Source: Alphaproteobacteria bacterium
GTDB lineage: Bacteria; Pseudomonadota; Alphaproteobacteria; Micropepsales; Micropepsaceae
Length of the DNA: 64,000 nt
Reading direction: 5' to 3'
Assembly (NCBI GenBank): GCA_015654635.1
Contig: JAATGP010000004.1
Location: 1-64,000 of the forward strand
The notes under the pieces were generated by a model that made no database searches, was not told where the DNA came from, and worked only from the letters and a program-made list of their open reading frames with translations. The translations under genes and the position numbers were made by a program. Shown here piece after piece: positions 9,926 through 20,138 of this stretch (position 1 is the stretch's first letter; every line of letters starts with the position of its first letter).

Positions 9926-9956
9926 CGAGGGACGTTTGGACGGCTAGTTTCCCCTC

Positions 9957-11084
9957 ATGACCCAAGACGACCATATTGTAGACGAAACCTACGGCAAACA
10001 TTCGACCGGCATCTTACCGGGGCATGTCCTGATCCGTCTGGCGGCGCAGGGCCGCGAAATCCTCACCGATGAGCCCTTCATCGAAGGTCAGGTGCAACCG
10101 GCCAGTGTCGATCTGAGGCTGGGGCCGGTGGCATGGCGAGTGCGGGCGAGCTTTTTGCCCGGCCCCAACGCGACGGTGCAGGACAAACTTCCCGGCAACA
10201 TCATGCACGAGATCAATCTGGAAGACGGTGCCGTGCTGGAGACGGGCTGCGTTTACGTGATCCCACTTTTGGAGCGGGCCGAATTCTCCAATCGCGTGTC
10301 TGGCATCGCCAATCCCAAAAGCTCAACCGGGCGGCTGGATGTTTTCACGCGTCTCATCACCGACCGCGCCCAAAGCTTCGACCGTATCGAGACGGGTTAT
10401 CACGGACCGCTCTATGCCGAAGTGTCCCCGCGCACCTTTCCCATCCTGGCGCGCAAAGGTTCGCGGCTGAATCAGCTGCGCGTACGGCGCGGCTCACCGC
10501 AATTCACCGATACACAGCTAAAGCGCCTGCATACCGAAAGTCCGCTGGTGGATGGCGAAGCGGATATCGACAATGGGCTTGGCCTCAGCGTCGATTTGAA
10601 AGGCGATCCGGCGACGCGGCTGGTGGGCTGGCGGGCCAAACGCCATACCCACATCATCGATGTCGACAAGCGTGAGGTGCTGGATCCTTATGAGTTTTGG
10701 GACCCGATCGAGCCCTCCAAATCCGGCAACATCATTCTGGACCCCGACGAATTCTATATTTTGGCGTCACGCGAGGCCGTCGCCATCCCGCCGGAATATG
10801 CCGCCGAGATGGTACCTTTCAATCCCTTGGTGGGCGAGTTCCGCGTGCATTATGCAGGCTTTTTCGATCCAGGCTTCGGTTACACCCAAGGCCGCCCGCC
10901 CTCTGCCCGTGCGGTGCTGGAAGTGCGTTCACGCGAAGTTCCCTTCATCCTGGAGCACGGCCAGACCATCGGACGGCTGGTATTTGAGCGACTTACCGAA
11001 GTGCCGTCGGAGGCTTATGGCGAAGGCATCGGCTCCCATTATCAGCGCCAAGGTTTGAAGCTTTCTAAGCACTTTGTCTGTTAA
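9957..11084 (+). CDS. dcd: 2'-deoxycytidine 5'-triphosphate deaminase family protein
   Basis: A 375-residue protein of the dCTP deaminase/dUTPase fold. It is about twice the length of the E. coli Dcd subunit because two halves are fused, as in the alphaproteobacterial form. The first half has GQVQPASVDLRLGPVAWRVR and SGIANPKSSTGRLDVFTRL, with the conserved motif serine/arginine. The second half has LDPYEFWDPIEP and RVHYAGFFDPGFGY. Expected role is dCTP to dUTP conversion for thymidylate supply; the fused form's exact activity is less studied. It starts 31 bases after the helicase, probably with its own weak promoter or on the same transcript. Confidence 0.9.
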   Translation: MTQDDHIVDETYGKHSTGILPGHVLIRLAAQGREILTDEPFIEGQVQPASVDLRLGPVAWRVRASFLPGPNATVQDKLPGNIMHEINLEDGAVLETGCVYVIPLLERAEFSNRVSGIANPKSSTGRLDVFTRLITDRAQSFDRIETGYHGPLYAEVSPRTFPILARKGSRLNQLRVRRGSPQFTDTQLKRLHTESPLVDGEADIDNGLGLSVDLKGDPATRLVGWRAKRHTHIIDVDKREVLDPYEFWDPIEPSKSGNIILDPDEFYILASREAVAIPPEYAAEMVPFNPLVGEFRVHYAGFFDPGFGYTQGRPPSARAVLEVRSREVPFILEHGQTIGRLVFERLTEVPSEAYGEGIGSHYQRQGLKLSKHFVC

Positions 11085-11252
11085 CCATAAATAGTTGTTG
11101 CACTGAATCCACAAACGTCCCGCAAATGACCAAACTGACATATGCCGCAGTTGCACTTGCGCCAAGTTTTTGGACTATTCGTCCCGCCGCGGATGATCGA
11201 GGGGGAAAAGGCGATCAGCCCGCAGGAGAAGGTCCTTTTTGAAGGGGGCAGC

Positions 11253-11292
11253 ATGAGGCGGCAACGGTGCCTTCGGGCGTCGGCCGCCTCAT
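11253..11292. terminator. Hairpin in the 394-base gap after dcd
   Basis: Perfect 10-bp arms ATGAGGCGGC / GCCGCCTCAT with a 20-base loop. The interval 11085-11478 otherwise shows no convincing gene; the short reading frames in it lack start sites and family features. The hairpin lies between converging transcripts (dcd rightward, aspartic protease leftward). It may slow transcription, but no T-run follows, so calling it a terminator is tentative. Confidence 0.35.
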
Positions 11293-11478
11293 GAATTTCT
11301 AGCGCTGCGGCAGCGCGGCATTCTGGCGGTGGCGGGCAGCGGCAAACCCTCCCCCCGGCTGAAATCAAAACCCGGGAATCGGAAAAATCATGGGCTGGAT
11401 TTCGGCCAGCGTGCTGCCGGGCATGGCCGTAAAGCCAGCCTGGACACAGCAGAGCCAATATAAATTGGTGGTAGCAGG

Positions 11479-12390
11479 TCAGCGATGTGTGCTGGCTGCT
11501 GTCAGATAAAGTTTCTTTTCCCCGTAAGCGATGTAGAGGTGAAGCTGACGCAAAATGCTGATGCCGAGGATCATATCTGGCCCACGCGACCCCGTCTCAG
11601 ACCCCCGGTCCGGAATTAATGTGATGTCCGGATTGTTCACCTCGACATTGCCGAAGGACAACGTTTTAAACGCGCCTTTCTTGGCACCCTGAATATTGTT
11701 CACGCCGGGCGCATCTTTCAGATCACTGTCTTTGAGGCCGAACATATACTTTGCAGTCTCCAGGCTCATAATGGTGCGAGCGGCACCCGTATCGATCAAC
11801 GCCTTCACGTCCTTACCGTCCAGCATCACATGCATGGAAATATGGACACCATCCTCTTCGCGCCGGATCGGAATGGCCGTGAGCTGATCTGGAGTCGTCC
11901 ACCAACCGACCTTGCCGTCGCAATGATCCCGGGAAAACAAGGAAACTTTGCCGTTCGCGAAATCGAAATCGAGATCGAAATTGGCGAGGAAATCGGGCGC
12001 CAAAAGGCCATCGACCCCAGCCGGCAGGAAACCTGAAGGCAACAGCGGATAGCTTAAGGAACGAGCCTTCATCTTGCCGAGCGTGAAATCGCTCACGGTC
12101 ACAAAGTGGCGCAGGGGAATACCGCCATAAATCGTCATCCCGGATTCGGGGTGGACTTGCTCCGACAGGCCAAGTGATTTGGCCGTGTCTTCCGTCAGAG
12201 CGGTCAAATAGCCGCCCGTATCCACCATCATATGGAGCGGATGATCGCCGATGGCCGCCGGTACCACCACGCCGCTTCCGACAAATTCCATGTCGAGCGA
12301 AGCCACACGATAAAGATGGCAATCCTCCGCAGCTTCGGCGGGAAGAAAAGAAAGTGCAGCGGCGATCAAGGCCAACACGAGATTGCGCAT
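11479..12390 (-). CDS. Periplasmic retropepsin-like aspartic protease
   Basis: A 303-residue exported protein. The start at 12390 (TGAGGA 5-10 bases upstream) gives a signal peptide MRNLVLALIAAALSFLPAEA with cleavage after AEA. Two aspartic-protease half-sites follow: MMVDTGGYLTAL near residue 60 and ALIDTGAARTIM near residue 200, each with the D-T/S-G triad and later hydrophobic-glycine elements (LGISILRQL). This two-lobed retropepsin-like architecture occurs in proteobacterial periplasmic proteins of unknown substrate. It lies 7 bases after the TPR gene, so the two form an operon. An upstream in-frame extension to 12903 is antisense to the TPR gene and is not real. Confidence 0.82.
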   Translation of the reverse strand: MRNLVLALIAAALSFLPAEAAEDCHLYRVASLDMEFVGSGVVVPAAIGDHPLHMMVDTGGYLTALTEDTAKSLGLSEQVHPESGMTIYGGIPLRHFVTVSDFTLGKMKARSLSYPLLPSGFLPAGVDGLLAPDFLANFDLDFDFANGKVSLFSRDHCDGKVGWWTTPDQLTAIPIRREEDGVHISMHVMLDGKDVKALIDTGAARTIMSLETAKYMFGLKDSDLKDAPGVNNIQGAKKGAFKTLSFGNVEVNNPDITLIPDRGSETGSRGPDMILGISILRQLHLYIAYGEKKLYLTAASTHR

Positions 12391-12397
12391 GATATCC

Positions 12398-13252
12398 TCA
12401 TGGAATGCGGTGCAAATCAATCCGCGCCGCCACGGCGACATAGGAATTCTTCGGACAATTCGCCGGAACCGTTTGCAACAGCGTCTTACCAGCCGGATTG
12501 CCCGCTGCGAGCTGCCATTCGCCGATAAAGAAATCGGCTTCGCATTTTTTCTGACTTGGATTGTCGCCCCCGGCGGCCTCACGATAGATCGCATCCGGCG
12601 GGGATTTGCCAAGGTAGAAGGAAACCAACGGACCCGGCCACGGATCCAGATCAAAGCCTTTCGCCCTGACAACGAAATCAGCGGCAACGAAATCGGCGAC
12701 AACGAAGCTCTGCGACCGGCTGGCGGAAATCGCGTACCAGAGGAGGTTGAGCGCAGCAGGCCGCCATTCAAAACCACGCTTGCTATGAAGCTCGGCGGCC
12801 TTGGCGTAATCTGCGGCTGCCTGCGAGAAGCGAGCGTGCCGCCAATAGAAGTCGCCGCGGGTGGTGTAGAGATTGATCGTGGGTGCCGTTGTAATAAGCG
12901 CATTCAGATCGGCCTCGGCAGCATCCGTTTTGCCAAGACAATCATTGGCGAAAGCGCGCAAATCTAAGCCACCGACCAAAGCGGGGCGCAGCGCCAAGGC
13001 AGCATCGAGGTCGGCGAGGGCCAGGGCACATTTGCCGTTGTAATAGTAAATCTGGGCCCGGCCGAGATAGGCATTCGGAATAAAGGCGGCAGACAAGTCG
13101 CCGGCGCTGAGCGCCGCGTTGTAGGACGACAATGCGAGTTCAAGATTGCCCGCCTGCTGAGCGGCGTTGGCGCGCACGAAATCATCATAGCCGGCAGCGC
13201 AAGCGGCCGCGCTCGCAGCCACAAAGGCGAGAGAAATCAGAGTATTACGCAT
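12398..13252 (-). CDS. Exported TPR-repeat protein
   Basis: A 284-residue protein with signal peptide MRNTLISLAFVAASAAACAA, possibly cleaved near AACAAG. Tetratricopeptide-like helices cover about residues 25-150 (for example PNAYLGRAQIYYYNGKCALA and NLYTTRGDFYWRHARFSQAA). A 15-base unit is repeated about three times near position 12675, giving the ADFV-type peptide repeat. Strong RBS GGAGGGG stands before the ATG at 13252. It is followed after 7 bases by the aspartic protease, suggesting an adaptor or substrate-holding role for it; that is inference. Confidence 0.75.
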   Translation of the reverse strand: MRNTLISLAFVAASAAACAAGYDDFVRANAAQQAGNLELALSSYNAALSAGDLSAAFIPNAYLGRAQIYYYNGKCALALADLDAALALRPALVGGLDLRAFANDCLGKTDAAEADLNALITTAPTINLYTTRGDFYWRHARFSQAAADYAKAAELHSKRGFEWRPAALNLLWYAISASRSQSFVVADFVAADFVVRAKGFDLDPWPGPLVSFYLGKSPPDAIYREAAGGDNPSQKKCEADFFIGEWQLAAGNPAGKTLLQTVPANCPKNSYVAVAARIDLHRIP

Positions 13253-13330
13253 GCGTCCCCTCCAGCACACGCGGATTATAGCAGTACTCGGCCTGCGGTT
13301 GCAGATGCGTCCGAGCTCAGCCGGACGGCG

Positions 13331-16300
13331 TCACGCTGCCACATCTGATTTGGGGACGGCACGCGGATTGTAGTTGAGCAGCGGCGCCAGCCAGCGCTCC
13401 GCCTCTTCCACTGGCCAGTTTTTGCGGCGGGCATAATCCTCCACTTGATCCTTCTCGATCTTGCCGACACCGAAATAGCGCGCCTCGGGATGGGAGAAAT
13501 AGAGGCCGGATACCGACGAACCGGGCCACATGGCAAAGCTTTCCGTAAGCTTGACCCCGGCGCGGGCTTCGCCATCCAGGAGTTCGAACACGGTGGCTTT
13601 CTCAGTGTGATCGGGTTGGGCGGGATAGCCGGGTGCCGGGCGGATGCCGCGATATTTTTCCGCAATCATCTCTTCATTGCTGAGCGCCTCATCGGCGGCA
13701 TAGGCCCAGAACTCCCGGCGCACGCGCGTGTGCAGACGTTCGGCAAAGGCCTCCGCCAAGCGGTCTGCCAAAGCGCGCAGCAGGATCGCGGAATAGTCAT
13801 CCTTCTCGGCTTCGAAGGCTTTGATGTAGGGGTCTTCGCCATGCCCGGCGGTCACCACGAAAGCACCGATATAATCCTCGATGCCTTTGGGGGCCACGAA
13901 ATCGGCCAGCGCCAGATTGGCCCGGCCATTCTCGCGCTGCATTTGCTGGCGTAGCGTATGCAGCGAGGCAATCGGGGTTTTGCGTGCCGTATCGGTAAAA
14001 ATTTCGATGTCGTCATCGCCTTGCACATTGGCCGGGAAAAAGCCAAAGGCGGCTTTGGCGGTGAGCCATTTTTCATCGACGATTTTCGTCAGCATTTTCT
14101 GCGCATCGTTGAAGAGGCTGCGCGCGACTTTGCCCACCTTGTCGTCTTCCAGAATGGAGGGGTATTTGCCGACCAATTCCCAGGTCTGGAAAAACGGTGT
14201 CCAATCGATATAGGGCACAAGTTCGGCAAGATCATAAGCTTCGAAGCTCTGCACGCCGAGAAAGCTGGGCTTGGGCGGGGTGTAGTTCGCCCAATCGAAT
14301 TTCAACTTGTTGGAGCGGGCCTCGGCAATGGCGAGGCGGTGCCCGGGAGCGCGCTGAGCGGCATGGGCGCGGGCAACTTCTTCGTACTCGCCGCGAATGT
14401 TGGCAACGAAATCCACCTTGTTGCGTGACAACAGCTGCGAGGCCACGCCCACGGCACGCGAGGCATCGGCGACATAGACCGTCTGGCCGCGACGGTAATT
14501 GGGATCGATCTTCACCGCGGTGTGCACGCGGCTGGTGGTAGCGCCACCGATCAGCAGCGGGATATCGAAACCCTGACGCTCCATTTCGGAGGCGACATAG
14601 CACATCTCGTCCAGTGAAGGCGTAATCAGGCCCGACAGACCGATGATGTTGGCACCCTTCTCGCGTGCTACGTCGAGGATTTTTTGCGCCGGGGTCATGA
14701 CGCCAATATCGATCACTTCATAGCCGTTACATTGCAGCACCACACCGACGATGTTCTTGCCAATATCGTGCACATCGCCTTTCACCGTGGCGAGCACGAT
14801 GCGGCCGACCGGCTCCTTGGCAGTGCTGGTATCCGCATCCATGAAGGGCAAGAGATAGGCAACGGCCTTTTTCATGACGCGAGCGGATTTGACGACTTGC
14901 GGCAAAAACATTTTTCCCGAGCCGAAGAGATCGCCGACCACGTTCATGCCCGTCATCAAAGGGCCTTCGATGACATCGAGCGGGCGTTTGGCGTTCCGGC
15001 GGCATTCTTCAGTGTCTTCGGTAACGAAGGCATCGATGCCATGCACCAAGGCATGTGTCAGGCGCTCTTCGACCGGCAACGAACGCCAAGCGGCATCCTG
15101 TACCTCGGCTACCGAGCCATCGCCTTTGTATTTCTGAGCGATGTCGAGCAAACGCTCGGTACCATCGGCGCGCCGGTTAAGAAGCACGTCTTCCACCGCC
15201 TCGCGCAGTTCGGTCGGAATGTCCTGATAGACGCTGAGCTGACCCGCATTGACGATGCCCATATCCATGCCCGCTTTGATGGCATGGAAGAGAAACGCCG
15301 TATGCATCGCCTCGCGCACTTTATCATTGCCGCGGAAGGAGAAAGAGATATTGGAGACGCCGCCGGAAATATGCACAAAAGGACATTCGGCCCGGATGCG
15401 CGCCGTCGCGGCGATGAAGTCGTTGGCGTAGTTGTTATGCTCTTCGATGCCGGTCGCCACCGCAAAGATATTCGGATCAAAGATGATGTCTTCGGGCGGA
15501 AAGCCGATCTGGTTCACCAAAATATCATAAGCGCGTTTGCAGATTTCGACCTTGCGCTCTTCGGTATCGGCCTGACCCTTTTCATCAAAGGCCATTACCA
15601 CCACAGCGGCGCCGAAACGGCGCACTTCCTTGGCATGAGCGATGAAGATCTCTTCGCCTTCCTTCATCGAGATGGAGTTGACGATGGATTTGCCCTGCAC
15701 GCATTTGAGACCCGCTTCGATGACGCTCCATTTGGAGCTGTCGATCATCAGCGGCACCTTGGCAATATCTGGCTCGCCAGCGATCAGATTGAGGAAGCGC
15801 GTCATTGCGGCTTCAGAATCGATCAGGCCTTCATCCATGTTGATGTCGATGACCTGGGCGCCGCTATCAACCTGCTGGCGCGCCACTTCGAGGGCGGTAT
15901 CATAATCACCCGCCTTGATCAGCTTTTTGAATCTGGCCGAGCCGGTAATGTTGGTGCGCTCACCGATATTGACGAAATTGGAATCCGGCGTGACCGTGAA
16001 GGGCTCCAGACCCGCCAAGCGCAGATAGCGCGGCTTTTGCGGAATCTGGCGCGGCTTGACGCCTTTGACGGCTTCGGCAAAGGCGGCGATATGGGCCGGT
16101 GTAGTACCGCAACAGCCGCCGACGATATTGACGAGGCCGGAGCGGGCGAACTCGCCGATTTTCTCGGCCATGGAATCCGGCGAATCGTCATAGCCGCCGA
16201 ATTCGTTGGGCAGACCGGCGTTGGGATGGGCACTCACCAGCGTGTCGGCGACCGCTGCGATCTCAGCCACATATTGGCGCATCTCTTTGGCACCAAGCGC

Positions 16301-17047
16301 GCAATTGAGCCCGATGGCAAAAGGATTGGCGTGACGCACCGAATTCCAGAAGGCTTCCGTCGTCTGGCCGGTCAGGGTGCGGCCCGACAGATCGGTAATG
16401 GTGCCGGAAATCCAGATCGGCAGCCGCTCACCCAATTCTTCAAACACTTCGTCGATGGCGTAGATCGCCGCCTTGGCGTTCAGGGTATCGAAGATGGTTT
16501 CGATCATGAGAAGATCGGCGCCGCCCTGGATCAGCCCGCGCGTGGCATCGCGATAGGTGGCACGCAGCTGATCGAAGCTGACATTGCGAAAGGCGGGGTC
16601 ATTCACATCTGGAGAAATAGAAGCCGTGCGATTGGTAGGACCGAGGCAGCCTGCGACAAGGCGCGGACGATCAAAGGTGGTGCGGGCGTCGCAAATCTCG
16701 CGCGCCAGCTTGGCGCCAGCGAAGTTCAGCTCCTCCACCAAGGGCTCTAAACCGTAATCGGCCTGGGCGGTAATGGTAGAGTTAAAGGTATTGGTCTCGA
16801 TAATGTCGGCGCCGGCATTGAGATAGGCGTTGCCGATTTCGACAATCAGCTCCGGCTTGGTGAGTGTGAGAAGGTCATTATTGCCCTTCAGATCATGACT
16901 ATGATCGGCAAAGCGTGATCCACGAAAATCGGCTTCGCCCAGACGATAACCCTGGATCATCACACCCCAGGATCCGTCGAGGATGAGAACGCGCTCCTGC
17001 GCTTGTTCCTTCATCCAGCGGAGGCGTGCGGCGCGGTCAAAACTCAT
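13331..17047 (-). CDS. metH: Methionine synthase, cobalamin-dependent
   Basis: Transfers a methyl group from methyl-tetrahydrofolate through cobalamin to homocysteine. The 1238-residue product has all four modules in order: homocysteine-binding barrel with zinc cysteines (GLNCALG and GGCCGTTP), folate-binding pterin barrel ([18 protein letters not shown]), cobalamin domain with the DxHxxG motif in [16 protein letters not shown] and [13 protein letters not shown], and the C-terminal reactivation domain that binds AdoMet ([15 protein letters not shown]). Length is normal. It overlaps metF by 4 bases and is the third gene of a methionine-cycle operon. Confidence 0.98.
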   Translation of the reverse strand: MSFDRAARLRWMKEQAQERVLILDGSWGVMIQGYRLGEADFRGSRFADHSHDLKGNNDLLTLTKPELIVEIGNAYLNAGADIIETNTFNSTITAQADYGLEPLVEELNFAGAKLAREICDARTTFDRPRLVAGCLGPTNRTASISPDVNDPAFRNVSFDQLRATYRDATRGLIQGGADLLMIETIFDTLNAKAAIYAIDEVFEELGERLPIWISGTITDLSGRTLTGQTTEAFWNSVRHANPFAIGLNCALGAKEMRQYVAEIAAVADTLVSAHPNAGLPNEFGGYDDSPDSMAEKIGEFARSGLVNIVGGCCGTTPAHIAAFAEAVKGVKPRQIPQKPRYLRLAGLEPFTVTPDSNFVNIGERTNITGSARFKKLIKAGDYDTALEVARQQVDSGAQVIDINMDEGLIDSEAAMTRFLNLIAGEPDIAKVPLMIDSSKWSVIEAGLKCVQGKSIVNSISMKEGEEIFIAHAKEVRRFGAAVVVMAFDEKGQADTEERKVEICKRAYDILVNQIGFPPEDIIFDPNIFAVATGIEEHNNYANDFIAATARIRAECPFVHISGGVSNISFSFRGNDKVREAMHTAFLFHAIKAGMDMGIVNAGQLSVYQDIPTELREAVEDVLLNRRADGTERLLDIAQKYKGDGSVAEVQDAAWRSLPVEERLTHALVHGIDAFVTEDTEECRRNAKRPLDVIEGPLMTGMNVVGDLFGSGKMFLPQVVKSARVMKKAVAYLLPFMDADTSTAKEPVGRIVLATVKGDVHDIGKNIVGVVLQCNGYEVIDIGVMTPAQKILDVAREKGANIIGLSGLITPSLDEMCYVASEMERQGFDIPLLIGGATTSRVHTAVKIDPNYRRGQTVYVADASRAVGVASQLLSRNKVDFVANIRGEYEEVARAHAAQRAPGHRLAIAEARSNKLKFDWANYTPPKPSFLGVQSFEAYDLAELVPYIDWTPFFQTWELVGKYPSILEDDKVGKVARSLFNDAQKMLTKIVDEKWLTAKAAFGFFPANVQGDDDIEIFTDTARKTPIASLHTLRQQMQRENGRANLALADFVAPKGIEDYIGAFVVTAGHGEDPYIKAFEAEKDDYSAILLRALADRLAEAFAERLHTRVRREFWAYAADEALSNEEMIAEKYRGIRPAPGYPAQPDHTEKATVFELLDGEARAGVKLTESFAMWPGSSVSGLYFSHPEARYFGVGKIEKDQVEDYARRKNWPVEEAERWLAPLLNYNPRAVPKSDVAA

Positions 17048-17928
17048 GACGGTTCCTTTGGGGCAAGGCCCAGAATACGGCAGGTGGCGTAAGTCAAATC
17101 GGCTTGGTTCAGAGTGTAGAAGTGAAACTGATCAAAGCCGGCGGCATGCAACTCGCATACTTGCTCTGCCATCACCGTGGCGGCGATCATGCGGCGGGTT
17201 TCGAGATCCTGTTCGAGGCCGCTATAAAGCGCGACAAGCCACGAGGGGATCGAGGCGCCGCAACGTCCCGCCATGCGCGCAATGCCTTTGAAATTCGTGG
17301 TCGGCATCAGGCCCGGTATGATCGGAATCGAAATGCCCCAACGGTCGGCCCGGTCGCGGAAACGCCCCAGCGCCTCGGTGGAAAAGCAGAACTGCGTGAT
17401 CGCGCGCGTGGCGCCTGCATCCACCTTCCGTTTCAGCAGATCGAGATCGTGCTCTATCGATGGCGAGTCGGGATGCTTTTCGGGATAACAGGAGACGCTG
17501 ACGGCAAAGTCGCCTATGCCGCGGATGCCGCCGATGAGATCGGGCGTCGAACGATAGCCCTCACCATGTGCCTGATAAGCAGCACCCAGCTCCGGCATGT
17601 CGCCACGCAACGCCACGATATGGCGCACGCCGACATCCCAATAATCCCGGATCACCTCGTCCACTTCGGATTTGGGCGCGGCAACGCAGGTCAGATGCGC
17701 GGCCGGCTTCAGCGCGGTTTCCTGGACCAAGCGTTTGACCGTGGCATGGGTGCGGTCACGGGTGGAACCACCCGCGCCATAGGTCACCGAGACGAAACTG
17801 GGGGTTAGCGGCTCCAAGCGTTTAACAGCGCCCCACAGCTGCTCCTCCATCTCCGCCGTTTTGGGCGGAAAGAACTCGAAGGACACGCTGATCGGATGGT
17901 CCTTGGCGACGATTTCCTTCAAACTCAT
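17044..17928 (-). CDS. metF: 5,10-methylenetetrahydrofolate reductase
   Basis: FAD-dependent reduction of methylene-THF to methyl-THF, the methyl donor for MetH next door. The 294-residue barrel starts [20 protein letters not shown] with the conserved [25 protein letters not shown] is the FAD/folate site, and [11 protein letters not shown] and [11 protein letters not shown] follow. Four-base overlaps with the regulator gene upstream and metH downstream show strict translational coupling. Confidence 0.97.
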   Translation of the reverse strand: MSLKEIVAKDHPISVSFEFFPPKTAEMEEQLWGAVKRLEPLTPSFVSVTYGAGGSTRDRTHATVKRLVQETALKPAAHLTCVAAPKSEVDEVIRDYWDVGVRHIVALRGDMPELGAAYQAHGEGYRSTPDLIGGIRGIGDFAVSVSCYPEKHPDSPSIEHDLDLLKRKVDAGATRAITQFCFSTEALGRFRDRADRWGISIPIIPGLMPTTNFKGIARMAGRCGASIPSWLVALYSGLEQDLETRRMIAATVMAEQVCELHAAGFDQFHFYTLNQADLTYATCRILGLAPKEPS

Positions 17929-18893
17929 GCGGCCTCCGCCTGCGCCCCGGCTTGGGACTGGCCCAACCAGATTTTCACTGTGAGCATGTCTGTCGCCTCA
18001 GCCGGTGGGGCGATGGCGTCGTTCGCCGCCATGGTGAGCCCTGCCGCTTGGAACCAGCCTTGTACCTCTTTGTCGGAAAAGCCGAGGCGGCGATGGGCAA
18101 AATCCTGGCGCAGGAACTCGAGGTTGTGCTGGGCAAAATCGGCGATCAAGAGCCGCCCGCCCTTTTGCATCACCCGTCCCGCCTCCTGCACCGCAGCAGC
18201 CGGATCGTCGAGATAATGCAGCACCTGGTGGAAGACCACGGCGTCAAAACCCGAATGCGCGCTCCCTGCCTCGAACGGCAGGCGGTAGGTATCGGCCAAG
18301 CGCACCTGGACGTTAGAGAGCTGGTTGCGGGCCAAGGTATCACGCGCAATGGCAAGCATCTCCGAACTAACATCGACACCCACCGCCCGCTTAGCGAACG
18401 GAGCCAAAAGCTCTAGCATCCGCCCGGTGCCGGTGCCCGCATCCAACAATTGCTGAATAGGTTCGACCGTCAAATGACGCAGAATAGCCGCTTCCACCTC
18501 GCGCTCTGGCGCATGCAGGCTGCGGATACGCCCCCACTCCGAAGCGTTGGCCTTGAAATAGGCCGCAGCAGCCGTGGCCCGGTTCTCGCGGACGGTGGTT
18601 AGGCGCTTGAGGTCGCTTTCCGGCGGACCGGACAACAGGGCCGCGAGCGCAGCGCTGAGTGCCGCCGCCTTGCCATCTTCCGTCGCCCTATAAAACACCC
18701 AGCTCCCCTCTTTGAAGCGCTCGATCAGCCCTGCCCCGCATAATAGTTTTAGATGACGGGACACGCGTGGCTGGCTCTGACCGATGATCTCGATCAGTTC
18801 GCTCACCGTCAGCTCCGCCTGCCGAAGCAGGAGTAAAAGGCGCAAGCGTGTCGGATCGCCTGCGGCCCGGAGCATGGCTACCAGCCTGTCCAT
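17925..18893 (-). CDS. ArsR-type regulator fused to a SAM-dependent methyltransferase (SahR-like)
   Basis: A 322-residue fusion. Residues 1-95 are an ArsR winged helix-turn-helix (ELTVSELIEIIGQSQPRVSR), without the metal cysteines of arsenic sensors. Residues about 130-310 form a class I methyltransferase with motif I LLDAGTGTGRMLELLAP and motif III/IV LIADFAQHN. It is first in an operon with metF and metH, immediately behind a near-perfect palindrome. ArsR-family control of the AdoMet cycle by S-adenosylhomocysteine sensing (SahR) is known in Proteobacteria. A methyltransferase-like domain is a natural sensor for SAM or SAH. Whether it still methylates anything is unknown. Confidence 0.88.
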   Translation of the reverse strand: MDRLVAMLRAAGDPTRLRLLLLLRQAELTVSELIEIIGQSQPRVSRHLKLLCGAGLIERFKEGSWVFYRATEDGKAAALSAALAALLSGPPESDLKRLTTVRENRATAAAAYFKANASEWGRIRSLHAPEREVEAAILRHLTVEPIQQLLDAGTGTGRMLELLAPFAKRAVGVDVSSEMLAIARDTLARNQLSNVQVRLADTYRLPFEAGSAHSGFDAVVFHQVLHYLDDPAAAVQEAGRVMQKGGRLLIADFAQHNLEFLRQDFAHRRLGFSDKEVQGWFQAAGLTMAANDAIAPPAEATDMLTVKIWLGQSQAGAQAEAA

Positions 18894-18908
18894 ACCATTC
18901 GCCTACCA

Positions 18909-18930
18909 CATATAAACATATCTTTATATG
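18909..18930. promoter_or_regulatory. Near-perfect 22-bp palindrome, operator of the met operon
   Basis: Arms CATATAAA and TTTATATG enclose a centre that itself is palindromic, with 20 of 22 positions symmetric. It lies 16 bases before the regulator start codon, so it overlaps the probable promoter or transcription start. AT-rich 20-odd-bp palindromes directly upstream are typical ArsR-family operators, so autoregulation of the regulator-metF-metH operon is likely. Confidence 0.8.
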
Positions 18931-18999
18931 CTCCGATTGGCCGCCTGCGCAAGCGGCGCCAACCCTAAGCAATGCCGCCGTTTGGGCGGCGGCGGGCTG

Positions 19000-19077
19000 G
19001 CCGATGCGACGAGCCGCATCGGCTTTGCCGTCATGACGAAGATTTCACCCAAACCCCGGTCGTCTGGGGTTTGGGTG
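19000..19077. repeat. Two strong hairpins in the gap upstream of the met operon
   Basis: The 514 bases between the met operon and the MlaC-like gene hold no convincing gene. GCCGATGCG / CGCATCGGC forms a 9-bp stem at 19000-19023. CACCCAAACCCC / GGGGTTTGGGTG forms a 12-bp stem with an 8-base loop at 19046-19077. A third GC-rich stem lies near 18975. Neighbouring genes are divergent, so ordinary terminators are not expected here; they may be intergenic repeat palindromes or boundaries between the two promoters. Confidence 0.6.
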
Positions 19078-19444
19078 ACGACGGCAGGACTCGGCGTCGC
19101 GCCACCCTCGATCCGACCCATTATGTCCGGATCAAGCGGCATGCATTTTTGGCCGGGCGTGCGCCTCTATGGCAGCGTTCTCGACACCCGCAGCCGGAAC
19201 AGGGACGTTTTGAACGGCATCGAACGCGCCTCCCCCCGCTTTTATGCAACGGTGCGCAGCCCTTACCGCCAGCATCGCATCAGGGAAATCCGTAACGGAA
19301 TGCCCGAACCACCAGGGCCACTCGTTACTGAATGACTCCGGTACTGAATCCCGACCGATAGCGATATTTCGCGCCACGAACTTGCCATATGCCCGAGCGA
19401 ACATTACCTCTCGGAGCAGCGGATGGTCTGACGGGATAGATGGA

Positions 19445-20065
19445 ATGAAACCTTTCATAGCGAGTTTTGCGGTCGTGACCGCTTTGGTGTTGTCGCTCGG
19501 CTTGGCCGCGCGCCCAGCCTTCGCCGCCGCGCCGGCCGAACAATACATCACAGATAATATTCAGAAGGGCCTGACCATTCTGAACGATGCGCAGCTTTCC
19601 AAAGAGCAGCGCAAGACCGAATTTCAGGGCTTTCTGCTCGGCATCACCGACATCAATGTGATCGCGCGCTATACGCTGGGCCAATACCGCCGCAGTGCTG
19701 CGCCAGAGGATTTGACCGCCTTTGATGCGGCGTTCAAAGATTATGCGTTGGCGGTGTACCAATCCTATTTCTCGAAATATTCCGGCCAGTCGCTGAAGGT
19801 GACGGGCTCCTATGCCCTGACCGCCGACGAGACGGTGGTAAAGGCGGTGACGGTCGATCCCAAGAAGCCGGGCGGCAAGCCGTTCGAAGTGAACTTCCGT
19901 GTACAGAACACCGGCAGCCGCCAGGTGGTGGTCGATTTTTCCGTGGAAGGGGTTTGGATCCGCGAGTTGGAGCGCAACGATTTCACCTCCTACCTCGGCC
20001 AGCATGGCGGCGACGTCAAAGCCCTGATCGCTATGCTGAAGCAGAAAGCGGCACAGTCGAGGTAA
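19445..20065 (+). CDS. MlaC/Ttg2-family periplasmic lipid-binding protein
   Basis: A 206-residue exported protein, signal peptide MKPFIASFAVVTALVLSLGL with cleavage near AFAAAP. The body matches the MlaC/Ttg2D (toluene tolerance) family: EQRKTEFQGFLLGITDINVI, ARYTLGQYRRSA and WIRELERNDFTSYLGQHGGD. These proteins ferry phospholipids or hopanoids across the periplasm. It is a second family member beside hpnM at 27103. The ATG at 19445 starts the signal peptide; a longer frame to 19244 is not supported. Followed by a bidirectional terminator. Confidence 0.88.
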   Translation: MKPFIASFAVVTALVLSLGLAARPAFAAAPAEQYITDNIQKGLTILNDAQLSKEQRKTEFQGFLLGITDINVIARYTLGQYRRSAAPEDLTAFDAAFKDYALAVYQSYFSKYSGQSLKVTGSYALTADETVVKAVTVDPKKPGGKPFEVNFRVQNTGSRQVVVDFSVEGVWIRELERNDFTSYLGQHGGDVKALIAMLKQKAAQSR

Positions 20066-20088
20066 GCGGTTCGCCCATCCCCCAATAA

Positions 20089-20116
20089 AAACGGCCCGGG
20101 TCACCCCGGGCCGTTT
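20089..20116. terminator. Bidirectional terminator between the mlaC-like gene and ettA
   Basis: Perfect 12-bp stem AAACGGCCCGGG / CCCGGGCCGTTT with a 4-base loop, A-rich on the left and T-rich on the right, between convergent genes. This is a textbook intrinsic terminator usable from both sides. Confidence 0.92.
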
Positions 20117-20138
20117 GCGTTTATGATCCCGCCCCTAC

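Noticed and set aside
11081..11458. 125-codon minus-strand frame after dcd
   Set aside because: Cys/Pro/Arg-rich composition, no RBS, no family; spans a hairpin.
14684..16750. 688-codon open frame on the plus strand
   Set aside because: Exactly antisense to metH, with no family features; a GC-rich shadow frame.
18894..19100. SAM or SAH riboswitch before the met operon
   Set aside because: The operator palindrome lies 16 bases from the start codon, leaving almost no leader, and the hairpins upstream do not form a riboswitch core I recognise.
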